Shown in pieces: positions 8,570-17,258 of a DNA stretch of 64,000 nt (positions are counted from its first letter, which is position 1; the number at the start of each line of letters is the position of its first letter). This DNA is from Phycisphaerae bacterium (lineage in GTDB: Bacteria; Planctomycetota; Phycisphaerae; Phycisphaerales; SM1A02), in the NCBI GenBank assembly GCA_002717655.1, contig PBAY01000014.1:62001-126000 (forward strand), written 5' to 3'. The notes under the pieces were generated by a model, which was not told the DNA's origin, did no database searches, and saw only the letters and a list, made by a program, of their open reading frames with translations. The position numbers and the translations under genes were made by a program.

Positions 8570-9879
8570 CGAATGAAATCATTCATGATCGACTCGAGCA
8601 TCTCTTCCCGACCAGAGGAAAGGTCTGGCTCACCAACCGACTTGGCATGAGATTCAAGCTCTTCAAGCGTGACCTGACCTGCCTCAATGGAAACACCAAG
8701 ATCAGAATCCCAACTCGCATAGCGTATCTGGACTGCATCATCCAGACGACGGTCCTCGCGTATGGCAGCGGCGATCTTCAGACCTCTGGCAAAGGCATCC
8801 ATCCCGGCGATGTGAGCATGGAACAGATCAATCGGCTCGAAGGAGCCTCGCCTCCGCTTGGCATCGAAATTGAGACCGCCCTGATCCAACCCCCCCATGG
8901 CAAGAACGATTCTCATGATGCGGGTTGTCAGATAGATGTCCGTAGGAAAGTGATCGGTATCCCACCCGAGTTGCGGATGACCCATGTTGGCATCAATGGA
9001 ACCAAGCGCACCTGCTGCAGCAGCGGTTTCAAGTTCATGCTCCATCGAATGGCCTGCAAGCGTGGCGTGATTGGTTTCGATGTTGAGCTTGAAGGAATCC
9101 ATGAGTCCATGCTCACGAAGAAAATTCAGACAGGCAGCAGCGTCAAAGTCATATTGATGAGTCGTTGGCTCCTTCGGCTTCGGCTCGATGTAGAACTGGC
9201 CTTCAAAGCCTGATCGATTCCTGTAATCCACCGCCATCTCGAGAAATCGTGCGAGATGAGCCAACTCACGCGGCATGTCCGTATTGAGAAGTGTGCTGTA
9301 TCCCTCTCGACCACCCCAGAAGACATACCCCGAACCACCAAGCCTGCTGGTCACATCGATGGCCTGCCGAACCTGCGCGCCGGCATGAGCAAAGACATCC
9401 ACCGAACATGAGGTTGCCGCACCATGAACATATCGAGGATGTGAGAAGAGACAGGCTGTGCCCCAGAGCAGTTTTTTTCCAGTCTCATTCTGATAGCGAT
9501 CGAGTACATCAGCAATATGCTCGAGATTTCGAGCGGATTCCTCCACCGTTGCTCCTTCAGGAGCAACGTCACGATCATGAAAACAGTAGTACTCGATGCC
9601 GATCTTCTCGAGAAACTCAAAGAAAGCGCCGATTCGCTGTTCCGCATTTTCAAGTGAATCAGTGCCGTCATCCCAGGGCATTCGAGCAGTAGCTGAACCA
9701 AATGGATCATCAAGCCCGTTTCGCATCGTGTGCCAGTAGGCAGAAGCGAACTTGAGATGCTCGCGCATCGGCTTGCCTTCAATCACTTCACCTGCGTCAT
9801 AGTGACGAAACGAAAGTGGATTGCGGGAATCCGGACCCTCGAATGGGATCACCGGGACATCAGGAAACCAGGAGTTCAT
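8566..9879 (-). CDS. xylA: Xylose isomerase
   Basis: A protein of 437 residues, the length of class II xylose isomerases. It converts D-xylose to D-xylulose with two divalent metals in a TIM barrel. Family motifs are present in order: [11 protein letters not shown] (His101 and Asp104), [29 protein letters not shown] (metal-binding Glu) and [13 protein letters not shown]. No xylulokinase or xylose transporter is next to it. The downstream PLP gene overlaps by 4 bases and the upstream lipoprotein gene is 20 bases away on the same strand, so the three may be cotranscribed. Xylose use fits a plant- or algal-polymer diet (inference). Confidence 0.97.
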   Translation of the reverse strand: MNSWFPDVPVIPFEGPDSRNPLSFRHYDAGEVIEGKPMREHLKFASAYWHTMRNGLDDPFGSATARMPWDDGTDSLENAEQRIGAFFEFLEKIGIEYYCFHDRDVAPEGATVEESARNLEHIADVLDRYQNETGKKLLWGTACLFSHPRYVHGAATSCSVDVFAHAGAQVRQAIDVTSRLGGSGYVFWGGREGYSTLLNTDMPRELAHLARFLEMAVDYRNRSGFEGQFYIEPKPKEPTTHQYDFDAAACLNFLREHGLMDSFKLNIETNHATLAGHSMEHELETAAAAGALGSIDANMGHPQLGWDTDHFPTDIYLTTRIMRIVLAMGGLDQGGLNFDAKRRRGSFEPIDLFHAHIAGMDAFARGLKIAAAIREDRRLDDAVQIRYASWDSDLGVSIEAGQVTLEELESHAKSVGEPDLSSGREEMLESIMNDFIR

Positions 9880-9899
9880 GCTTCATCTTCTCCTCATGA

Positions 9900-10622
9900 T
9901 CATTGCGAAAGACCACCAAAGGCCAATCCATCAACAGGGGTCAGCATACGAGCTTGTGCCGTCCATGAATCTGCGGAACTGCCTGCCTCCTCAAGAGGCT
10001 GGAGCACGTAGACCCCACGCTGCCGGATCATGCGATGTCGCCCCCCATCGGACCAGGCCAGAATGATCGAGCCATCCTTCGAAGACCAGCAACCTATGAC
10101 TGTCCCAGGTGTCGACTGCTCACGATCCGCTGAATGGGATCGATAGGCCAGACCGCTCGAGAGTACCGATACGAATACCGTTTCATCTTCACCATCGGCA
10201 CTGAATACACCACAGTATCGTGCAGCTTCTTCATCGACTCTGACGACTGATCCGAAGCTGGCAGGGGTTCCATCGAGCTTTGCGCCAGGTCGATAGGACT
10301 GCCTTGTAACTCCAAATCTCGATGGCATCAGGATATCGGTCCAGCCATCTCCATATTCGATGATCAATCGCGAGCCATTTCTTTTCCAGGAACCACGCTC
10401 GCCCCATGCACCACGATTACCGTGTGACCAGTTGCTGATCACTGTCCGATCCGGACGCACAATGATGTTGAACAACTGATTTTCAGTGTCATTGATCGCC
10501 CATGTTCCGAAGTAGTCCACACCCTGATTGATCGGCGCGAGATCAGGCGCCTCCTGAGTACTGCGACAACCCATTTGGAATGCAAGAACAAGACCAGTGA
10601 CAATCATGAGCAGACAACGCAT
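9900..10622 (-). CDS. Probable lipoprotein of unknown function
   Basis: A protein of 240 residues. The N-terminus is a signal sequence ending FQMGC (Cys19). The lipobox is imperfect (Gln at -3), so lipidation is likely but not certain. Residues about 35-110 look like a lipocalin-like or META-like small beta domain (FGTWAINDTENQLFNI...WKRNGSRLIIEYGDGW). A similar pattern recurs near 135-205 (YCGVFSADGEDETVF...WSSKDGSIILAWSDGG), suggesting an internal duplication. I do not recognise the family. It is transcribed toward xylA with a 20-base gap, and its start faces another lipoprotein gene across an 84-base divergent promoter region. Confidence 0.65.
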   Translation of the reverse strand: MRCLLMIVTGLVLAFQMGCRSTQEAPDLAPINQGVDYFGTWAINDTENQLFNIIVRPDRTVISNWSHGNRGAWGERGSWKRNGSRLIIEYGDGWTDILMPSRFGVTRQSYRPGAKLDGTPASFGSVVRVDEEAARYCGVFSADGEDETVFVSVLSSGLAYRSHSADREQSTPGTVIGCWSSKDGSIILAWSDGGRHRMIRQRGVYVLQPLEEAGSSADSWTAQARMLTPVDGLAFGGLSQ

Positions 10623-10706
10623 GGATCCTTCTCCTTCCTATGCTGGATCGCGAGTGTACCGGATGACTGACATGAGACTCTGTTACGAAAGTTATACTGC
10701 TTCACC

Positions 10707-11156
10707 ATGAAGATCCTCCGCCATGCCTGCTTCGCCATTCTGGCCCTGATCATGACCATGACGACAGGTTGCCAGACTGTGGATGAAATCGCACAAGGCA
10801 AATCCATACAACCAATTGCAGGCTCTTCCCGGATCCAGATCCCGGGCCCCAGTTCCATCAGGCCGGACGGCTCCGTCAAGGACATCAAGCTCAACCGACC
10901 CAATGGAAGGCTGCTGCAGATCTCAGGCCACCAGCAACTTCGGGCTCATCAGGTACAGCCCTGGGCACGCAATCAGGTCATGACTGTTGCCAACGCATCC
11001 GGCCTGTCTGCTGATGAGGTGCAGGGCTGGATTCAGATCAAGGGACCTCGAACGATAACCGTCGAAGAAGTGGTCAAGGTCCCGGTCTATGACGTGCGTC
11101 TTGAAGTGTGGAAACTCGCTCAGCCTCCACGCAAGCGTGAACGCGCCGTCGAATGA
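10707..11156 (+). CDS. Small lipoprotein of unknown function
   Basis: A protein of 149 residues with a signal sequence and a clear lipobox ending TTGC (Cys22). The mature part is basic, ends KRERAVE, and has no motif that I recognise. It is likely anchored to the outer membrane facing the periplasm. Its stop lies 26 bases before the start of the secreted EEP-family gene on the same strand, so the two may form an operon. Confidence 0.6.
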   Translation: MKILRHACFAILALIMTMTTGCQTVDEIAQGKSIQPIAGSSRIQIPGPSSIRPDGSVKDIKLNRPNGRLLQISGHQQLRAHQVQPWARNQVMTVANASGLSADEVQGWIQIKGPRTITVEEVVKVPVYDVRLEVWKLAQPPRKRERAVE

Positions 11157-11181
11157 ACATCTGACAAGAAGGAGCCATGGC

Positions 11182-12582
11182 ATGCTTGCCCTCATCCCTC
11201 TCACCTTTGTCGTTCTGGCAATGGATCACTCTGTTTCAATCGATGGTCGGTTTGATGACTGGGCCTCGATCGAGACTGACCAGCCCTGGAGCCTTCAGGT
11301 CAGATCCGATGCTGATTACATCTATCTGATGGCGCACCGAACGGGCCCAACGCGTGTAGCCCAACAACTCGACACTCCGTTGAAAATCGGACTCGATCTT
11401 GACGGGAATGCTTCAACAGGCTGTTCAGAAGGTGAGCTCAAAGGTACGGAACTGGCTTTCATCCTCAGCCCGAAGGAGCCTGGCCAGCGACGAGGCGGTG
11501 TACTTGCCGTCTCATGGTCTGCAGACGGCACCAAAGACTACCGCTCTCCTTATGAATTCGATTTCCTGCTCGCACCTTCAATCGAATCTCGCCGGCATGA
11601 AATCCGTATCGGCCGTTCTCAACTTGATCTGACCAATGGCCCGATTCGCATCCTCCTCAACCCATCGGAAGGAGAGTTCATCTCTGAAACTCTTGATCCT
11701 TCGGATGGACTCCAGGCCGATGCAAGCCATGCTGTTGTTCCAATGAGGAGTGACGATGCGCTGAGAGTGACCTCCTGGAATATTGAACGAGGAGGATTGC
11801 TGAAACGAGCGGAGCTCGTGAGTCAGATACTGGCAGCGATCCAGCCTGACCTGCTGCTTGTTCAGGAACTTCAGGATGATCAGGAACCACGGGACATCAA
11901 GCAGGTTCTGGAAACCGCCATGCCCGACTCAACGTGGACCGTGGCACTGAGTCCCAGAGGAACTGGACTTCGCAGCGCCGTGGCAACTCGATTGCCTGCC
12001 ATCCCAGCTACCGGCTTCAACACCATCCGGCGAGTGGATGATTCCGATCGAATCGTCAAGGCCGCTGGATTGGTCATCACGACTGAAAACCAGTCGAGAC
12101 TTCTCGCAGTATCCCTTCATCTTCGATGCTGTGGAGCACTCCATGGTCCTGAAGACATGGTCAGAATCAGCGAAGCCATGTCCATTCGAGAAGCCATCAC
12201 GATTGCTGCAGCAGAACACAGTCCGACATCACTCGTGATTGGCGGTGACATGAATCTTGTCGCAAGCCAGCTGCCACTGACGGTACTGCAGGACAAAGGA
12301 CAGGCCATGCTGGGTGAAGGCCACACTGGTGATCTCACGGTTGCAACACCCGGACATCTGGACGATGGGGCCACCTATACCTGGTTTGACGCCGATTCAC
12401 AGTTCACCCCTGGCCAGCTCGATTTCATCCTGACCGGAGGCGATGCTCATCAGGCCCAAAGTTACATCTTCGACTCCACTGACCTGACTTCGGAGGAACT
12501 CGGCGAACTGCCACCCCATGCCACCTCGGAGGCCTCCGATCATCTGCCGCTGGTTGTAGATCTCACTTTCCAATCCGAGTGA
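11182..12582 (+). CDS. Secreted endonuclease/exonuclease/phosphatase-family protein with N-terminal beta domain
   Basis: A protein of 466 residues from the ATG at 11182, chosen because AAGGAG lies 7 bases upstream. A signal peptide (LALIPLTFVVLA) is followed by a beta-sandwich module at about residues 15-190 (SIDGRFDDWASI...IYLMAHR), which resembles the CBM9-like domains at the front of secreted enzymes. Residues about 200-466 form the EEP domain: TSWNIERGG, DLLLVQEL, GGDMNLV, GQLDFIL and the terminal EASDHLPLVVD hold the Asn, Glu, Asp-x-Asn and Asp-His catalytic set. The enzyme should cleave phosphodiesters outside the cytoplasm (nuclease or sphingomyelinase-like). A phosphate-scavenging role is inference. 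Confidence 0.85.
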   Translation: MLALIPLTFVVLAMDHSVSIDGRFDDWASIETDQPWSLQVRSDADYIYLMAHRTGPTRVAQQLDTPLKIGLDLDGNASTGCSEGELKGTELAFILSPKEPGQRRGGVLAVSWSADGTKDYRSPYEFDFLLAPSIESRRHEIRIGRSQLDLTNGPIRILLNPSEGEFISETLDPSDGLQADASHAVVPMRSDDALRVTSWNIERGGLLKRAELVSQILAAIQPDLLLVQELQDDQEPRDIKQVLETAMPDSTWTVALSPRGTGLRSAVATRLPAIPATGFNTIRRVDDSDRIVKAAGLVITTENQSRLLAVSLHLRCCGALHGPEDMVRISEAMSIREAITIAAAEHSPTSLVIGGDMNLVASQLPLTVLQDKGQAMLGEGHTGDLTVATPGHLDDGATYTWFDADSQFTPGQLDFILTGGDAHQAQSYIFDSTDLTSEELGELPPHATSEASDHLPLVVDLTFQSE

Positions 12583-12589
12583 ATAGGGG

Positions 12590-13459
12590 CTACCAGAGCA
12601 TCTTGATTGCGCCGATGGCCACCACCACGATGAAAACGCTTCTGATCGTCTTCAATGGAAGTTGATGCGTGAGCTTGGCGCCGAACCAGCTTCCGATCAT
12701 GCAGGTTGGAATAAGCCATATTGAATACTTGAATGGTTCATACCAGGGTAGATAGGTGACACTCCCATCATCCTCTATGAAGGGAACACTCGAAAGTGTC
12801 ACATCCTTGGTGATCGCTCCGACGATGGAGGTGAAACACATGATCGCAGCCGATGTAGCAATCGCGTTGGGCAAGCCGATCCGACAGATCTTCTGCGAAA
12901 GCGGAACCGTCAACAGGCCGCCACCAATTCCCAGAAGACCAGCGCCGCTCCCAACGATTCCGCCCAGTGCGACTCCCCGAGGCACCGTGACCCGCGAATC
13001 ATCCGGACCATACTCCGCACGCCCTGCACCAAGCATTCTCAGGAAACTGGAATTCGACGGCAGAAGCTTCTGAACATTCATGAAAATCACATAGATCAGA
13101 AACACACCGAAGATTCGCTCCAGCCAGGCATTCGAAATCTGCCCCGAGATCAAGACGCCCCCGATGATGGCGATCACCGCCGCAGGCACCACGATCTTCA
13201 ACATCCGCTTGTCCAAGGCACCTTCTCGACTGTGCCTGATCGCTGATGGCAAGGCCACGAAGAAGGTGACATTCATGGCCGCAGCCTGAGCCAGATGGAT
13301 ATCCCTGCCGATCAGCAGAGAGATGGCCGGGATGTTGATCACGGCCCCGCCGATCCCCAGAAGTCCCCCTGCCATGCCTGCACAGATGCCGATCGCGAGC
13401 AACGCTCCGATTTCCCAGAGCTCCAATGACCAGATCTGTACCGCCAGGGTCGTTAGCAT
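12590..13459 (-). CDS. TSUP-family (TauE/SafE) membrane transporter
   Basis: A protein of 289 residues with about eight membrane helices in two halves. Each half carries the glycine-rich family signature: AGGLLGIGGAVINIP near the N-terminus and GSGAGLLGIGGGLLTVP in the middle. TSUP proteins export or import small organosulfur or sulfonate anions; the substrate here is unknown. The gene converges on the EEP gene with a 7-base gap and diverges from the EamA transporter, with which it shares about 70 bases of promoter region. Confidence 0.88.
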   Translation of the reverse strand: MLTTLAVQIWSLELWEIGALLAIGICAGMAGGLLGIGGAVINIPAISLLIGRDIHLAQAAAMNVTFFVALPSAIRHSREGALDKRMLKIVVPAAVIAIIGGVLISGQISNAWLERIFGVFLIYVIFMNVQKLLPSNSSFLRMLGAGRAEYGPDDSRVTVPRGVALGGIVGSGAGLLGIGGGLLTVPLSQKICRIGLPNAIATSAAIMCFTSIVGAITKDVTLSSVPFIEDDGSVTYLPWYEPFKYSIWLIPTCMIGSWFGAKLTHQLPLKTIRSVFIVVVAIGAIKMLW

Positions 13460-13528
13460 TGTCGCAGCCTAACAGGCCGACCCTGATGAGGATGGGGCCA
13501 TGGTTGATGAAAGGGATTTGTTGCTGCG

Positions 13529-14482
13529 ATGAACCGTTCGAGGATCCTACGTGCCGACTTGATGCTGCTGGCGTTGGCCATCCTTTGGGGATATGGGTTC
13601 ATTGCGCAGAAATGGGCCATGCTCAACATCGGCCCATTGACCTTTGTCACGATCAGGCTGCTGCTGGGAACACTCGTACTCCTGCCATTCCTCTATCTGG
13701 GCAAGAGAGCCGCTCCACGCGTGAAGACATCTTCACGCGCACTGATACCGATGCTGATTGGCGTCGTCATTGCAGTGTTTCTCGGCACCTGGTTGCAACA
13801 AGTCGGCCTGATGACGACCGAAGTCGGCACCGCCAGTTTCATCACGGGCCTCTATGTCATCTTCACACCACTTCTGGGACTTTTCGTCGGCTACTACATC
13901 CGATCGCTGACCTGGATCGCGATTCTCGTTGCCGTCGTCGGCCTCTTTCTTCTCTCCGTGGCCGGACGCCCGGTTCTCAATATCGGCGACCTTCTCGTTC
14001 TGGTCTGCGCCATTGCATGGGGCGCACAGCTTCTCTTCGTCGGATGGCTGGCACCGCGCATGGACATGATCCAACTCGCGGTGATCCAGCTTGCAGGGGC
14101 TGCAATCATCAGCCTGATTCTCACCCCGATCTTCGAACCCGTTTCCTTCTCCGCGATTCTGGCTGCCAAATGGGAACTGCTCTACAGCGGCATTCTGGCC
14201 TCAGGTGTGGCGTTCATTCTGCAGGCATGGGCTCAGCAGGATGCACCGCCCGCACATGCAGCCATTCTGATCAGCCTTGAATCCGTCTTTGGACTTGCCT
14301 TTGGCTGGTGGATCCTGGATGAAGAACTCACGAACATCCAACTGATCGGTTGTGGACTGATGCTGGCGGCGATCATCGTTGCGCAGATCAAGCCACCACG
14401 ACAGGCCTTCTTTCAGGAAGATGACTCGAACGCTAGCCTTCCTCGGCACGAAGACGATCAACGATCTCACGAACCTGCTTGA
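13529..14482 (+). CDS. EamA/DMT-family transporter
   Basis: A protein of 317 residues with ten membrane helices in two EamA repeats (LALAILWGYGFIAQKWAM in the first; LVLVCAIAWGAQLLFVGW and SLESVFGLAFGWWILDEELT in the second). Such carriers export metabolites, often amino acids; the substrate is unknown. The last 50 bases overlap the 3' end of the convergent sigma-factor gene (14433-14482). The overlapping tail of about 17 residues is polar and probably dispensable. Confidence 0.9.
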   Translation: MNRSRILRADLMLLALAILWGYGFIAQKWAMLNIGPLTFVTIRLLLGTLVLLPFLYLGKRAAPRVKTSSRALIPMLIGVVIAVFLGTWLQQVGLMTTEVGTASFITGLYVIFTPLLGLFVGYYIRSLTWIAILVAVVGLFLLSVAGRPVLNIGDLLVLVCAIAWGAQLLFVGWLAPRMDMIQLAVIQLAGAAIISLILTPIFEPVSFSAILAAKWELLYSGILASGVAFILQAWAQQDAPPAHAAILISLESVFGLAFGWWILDEELTNIQLIGCGLMLAAIIVAQIKPPRQAFFQEDDSNASLPRHEDDQRSHEPA

Positions 14483-15533
14483 CCAGTCTCATCTTCGCAT
14501 GCCGGATCGCTGCGGGAGTCATATCGAGTTCGGTCGCGACCTGTTCAACGGGAACACCTCTGACTCCATAGAGTTCAAATGCCTTCCAGGTCCGCTCTTC
14601 AACACCGCCTCGAGCCTCGGTCATGGCACGTTGCAGGAGCTGTTCGGTCCATTGTCGATCCCAGGCAGCATCCACATCGGGAAGTTCCGCCGGCGGATCA
14701 TAGTCATCCTTGATGAAGGTGCTGGGACGCTTGCGACGATGACGTGCACGTATCGCATTCAAGGTCACTCGCTTGAGATAGCCACGGAATCGACCACGCT
14801 CCGGGTCATAGTCGAACTGATCTGAAACCCGGAAGAACCCAAGCAATACATCCTGCAGCACATCATCCGCATCCTGCGCACGCAGGCCGGCGTTGCGAGC
14901 AAAGCCTGCGATCACTCGAGCATATTTTTCCGTGAACTCCTGCCAGCCAAGCTCTCGGTCAAGAGAACCATCCGCCTGCAGACGCAGGAAGATGCTGGCT
15001 CGAGTCGTATAGGCCGAATCACCGCGAGGGGTTGATTCCTTCTTTGTAGCCGAATCGGATTCCGACGACTTCGGATCAGGCTTGTCTGCGGGGGTGGCAT
15101 CCTTTGGTGGAGCCATGACTGGCTCGGCTCCCAGCGTCTCATCATCAGGGGCAATACTTGTTTCCTGATCGGCAAGTTCCCGATCCGAGTCACCGTCACC
15201 GATGCGAACCAGAATCTTCCATGGGCCTATCGTGACAAGATCACGATCATTGAGCTCAAGAGAATCACCTTTCTCCAGAAACATCATGTTGACGGCTGTG
15301 CCTGCCCGGGACTCAAGGTCTTTCACCTGCACTTTGCCATTGTCGATGATGAATTGGGCATGCTCACGCGAAACACTGCCTTCGGGAAGAACCAGATCAC
15401 AGTCTGTTGAACGACCTACCGTGACCGGACGCTCCAGCGACAGTCTGGCTCGCTCAAATTCACTGGGACCAGAAACCGCAATGACATCGATCTCATTGGC
15501 AGCACGTGCAGCAGGAAGGGTCTCATCAGACAT
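14433..15533 (-). CDS. FHA-domain ECF sigma-70 factor fusion
   Basis: A protein of 366 residues from the ATG at 15533, which lies 4 bases after the stop of the upstream symporter gene; an upstream GTG/ATG would overlap that gene. An FHA domain spans about residues 28-108, with phosphothreonine-site residues in VGRSTDCDLVL (Arg41) and GSVSREHAQF (Ser55, His58). An acidic Pro/Ser/Lys linker spans about 113-178. The sigma-70 region 2 spans about 195-270 (DADDVLQDVLLGFFR, RFRGYLKRVTLNAIR) and region 4 about 310-362 (VPVEQVATELDMTPAAIRHAKMRL). An FHA domain on the sigma itself suggests activity gated by a Ser/Thr kinase instead of an anti-sigma factor (inference). Confidence 0.88.
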   Translation of the reverse strand: MSDETLPAARAANEIDVIAVSGPSEFERARLSLERPVTVGRSTDCDLVLPEGSVSREHAQFIIDNGKVQVKDLESRAGTAVNMMFLEKGDSLELNDRDLVTIGPWKILVRIGDGDSDRELADQETSIAPDDETLGAEPVMAPPKDATPADKPDPKSSESDSATKKESTPRGDSAYTTRASIFLRLQADGSLDRELGWQEFTEKYARVIAGFARNAGLRAQDADDVLQDVLLGFFRVSDQFDYDPERGRFRGYLKRVTLNAIRARHRRKRPSTFIKDDYDPPAELPDVDAAWDRQWTEQLLQRAMTEARGGVEERTWKAFELYGVRGVPVEQVATELDMTPAAIRHAKMRLVKQVREIVDRLRAEEG

Positions 15534-15537
15534 GATT

Positions 15538-17052
15538 TCATGATACCTCTTGAGAAGCTGATGACACCGGATCCTCCGAGGAGGGAGGAGCCGTAACCAG
15601 ACTGACCAGCACATTGACGATCAACGCCACCATGAAGGCCAAAGGAAGGTTGTAGATCTCGATTGAGCCGGTGTAGTAAAGCTGCCAGAGAATGGCCGTA
15701 GCGAATCCAGAGGCCATCCCCAGGACGCAGCCCCAGAACGTCGCACGCTTCCAGAAGACGGCCAGAATGATCTGAGGACCGAAGGAAGCACCCAGGATGG
15801 CCCAGCCATAGGTCAGGACATACTTGTAGATGGTGACCTCCTTGTCGATCACCAGCAGAACGGCCAGCACACCCAGAACCAGAATCGTTCCCCGGTTGAT
15901 GATGAGATGGCTGAGCTTGCGACTCTGATCAATCAGACGAGCGTACACATCATTTGCTGCAGCTGATGATGCCACGACAAGCTGACTGTCGGCAGTGGAG
16001 CATATGGCTGACAACACTGCTGCGAGAATAAGACCACCGATCATCGGTGGCACCAATGCCTTGGCTGCTGCAACCAGTGCATACTCGCCCGCACCGGATC
16101 CCTGCGCAGGAACTCCTGCAAGCATCTCCTGTGCCCACGGCGCACCATCTTCAGCCAATGCTCTGGCAATCAAACCAATCGTCACTGCACCGGCCAGCAC
16201 CAGGGCCCCCCATAGAACCGAGATCACCCCGGCCGCAATGGCTTCTCGACGGCTTCGCAGCGCCATGAATCGGACCAGAACATGCGGCTGTCCGCAGTAC
16301 CCGAAGTTGATTCCAAGCGCACCTGAACCCAGCAGCACACCTATCAGCGCAGCACCCGTCGCTTTCGGCCAGAAGGTCAGCAGTTCATCACCACCTTTGG
16401 CGAGACCGGCGCTGATCATGTCGATGCCATTACCCGACATCAACAACCACAACGGGAATACCACCAGCACACCTACCATGAGCAGGCCTTGAAGCGTGTC
16501 GGTCCAGCATGCCGCTCTGAATCCGCCAAGGGTCACATACGTCAGAACGATACCAGCACCAATCAAGACCCCCCATTGATAGGAAAGACCATCAAAGCTG
16601 GCGGAGAACGCCTTGCCCGCAGCCGCAAACTGAGCTGCGCAATACAGCATCATCGCAACCAGAATGACGATGACCGACATGAGGCGGATCACCGGCACAT
16701 GTTCTCTGAATCGCATGGCCAGATAGTCGGGGATCGTGACAGCCCCAAGCCGCGCCGAGTCATCACGCAGTCTTCCCGCAAGAACGAACCAGTTGAACAT
16801 GAAGCCGATCAAGGCACCTGGAAGGATCCAATAGGCCGTGACGCCGTCGGCAAAGGCAAAGCCGACCAGTCCAAGTGTCACCCATCCTGATTCACTGGAT
16901 GCGGATGCTGAAAGTGCCGCCACCCACGGACCAAGAGAACGACCCGCGAGAAAATATTCCTCATCACTGCGTCTGGCGGCTCTTGAAGACCAGAACCCAA
17001 CCCCGATGACAAGCAGCGTGTACCCGATGAATGCGACGTAGAACAGTGTCAT
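15538..17052 (-). CDS. Sodium/solute symporter (PutP-like)
   Basis: A protein of 504 residues with about 13 membrane helices of the SSF fold. The N-terminal stretch LAGRSLGPWVAALSASASSESGW corresponds in position to the Na+/proline site region of PutP (shown here only as a landmark of helix 2). LSAICSTADSQLVVASSA matches the conserved helix 9 sodium-site serines. It probably imports proline or another small amino acid with Na+. The ATG at 17052 is preferred over an upstream TTG (17076) because GGAG precedes it by 6 bases. It is followed 4 bases later by the FHA-sigma gene, a coupling that may be regulatory. Confidence 0.88.
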   Translation of the reverse strand: MTLFYVAFIGYTLLVIGVGFWSSRAARRSDEEYFLAGRSLGPWVAALSASASSESGWVTLGLVGFAFADGVTAYWILPGALIGFMFNWFVLAGRLRDDSARLGAVTIPDYLAMRFREHVPVIRLMSVIVILVAMMLYCAAQFAAAGKAFSASFDGLSYQWGVLIGAGIVLTYVTLGGFRAACWTDTLQGLLMVGVLVVFPLWLLMSGNGIDMISAGLAKGGDELLTFWPKATGAALIGVLLGSGALGINFGYCGQPHVLVRFMALRSRREAIAAGVISVLWGALVLAGAVTIGLIARALAEDGAPWAQEMLAGVPAQGSGAGEYALVAAAKALVPPMIGGLILAAVLSAICSTADSQLVVASSAAANDVYARLIDQSRKLSHLIINRGTILVLGVLAVLLVIDKEVTIYKYVLTYGWAILGASFGPQIILAVFWKRATFWGCVLGMASGFATAILWQLYYTGSIEIYNLPLAFMVALIVNVLVSLVTAPPSSEDPVSSASQEVS

Positions 17053-17258
17053 TCCGACTCCGATGGTAACACCCAATCAAGATAGAATGGCGTTTAGAGC
17101 ACTCATAACGCTCCAATGGACCTTCGATCCAGCAATTCCTCAAATTGTCTGGATCTCTCACGATCTACCCTCGGATTCAAACGTAGATCTGATTCCTGTA
17201 CGCCCCCCACCGCCTTCCCCCTGCGTATCAGGTCTCAAACTGTTTAAGGAGCCATTCC

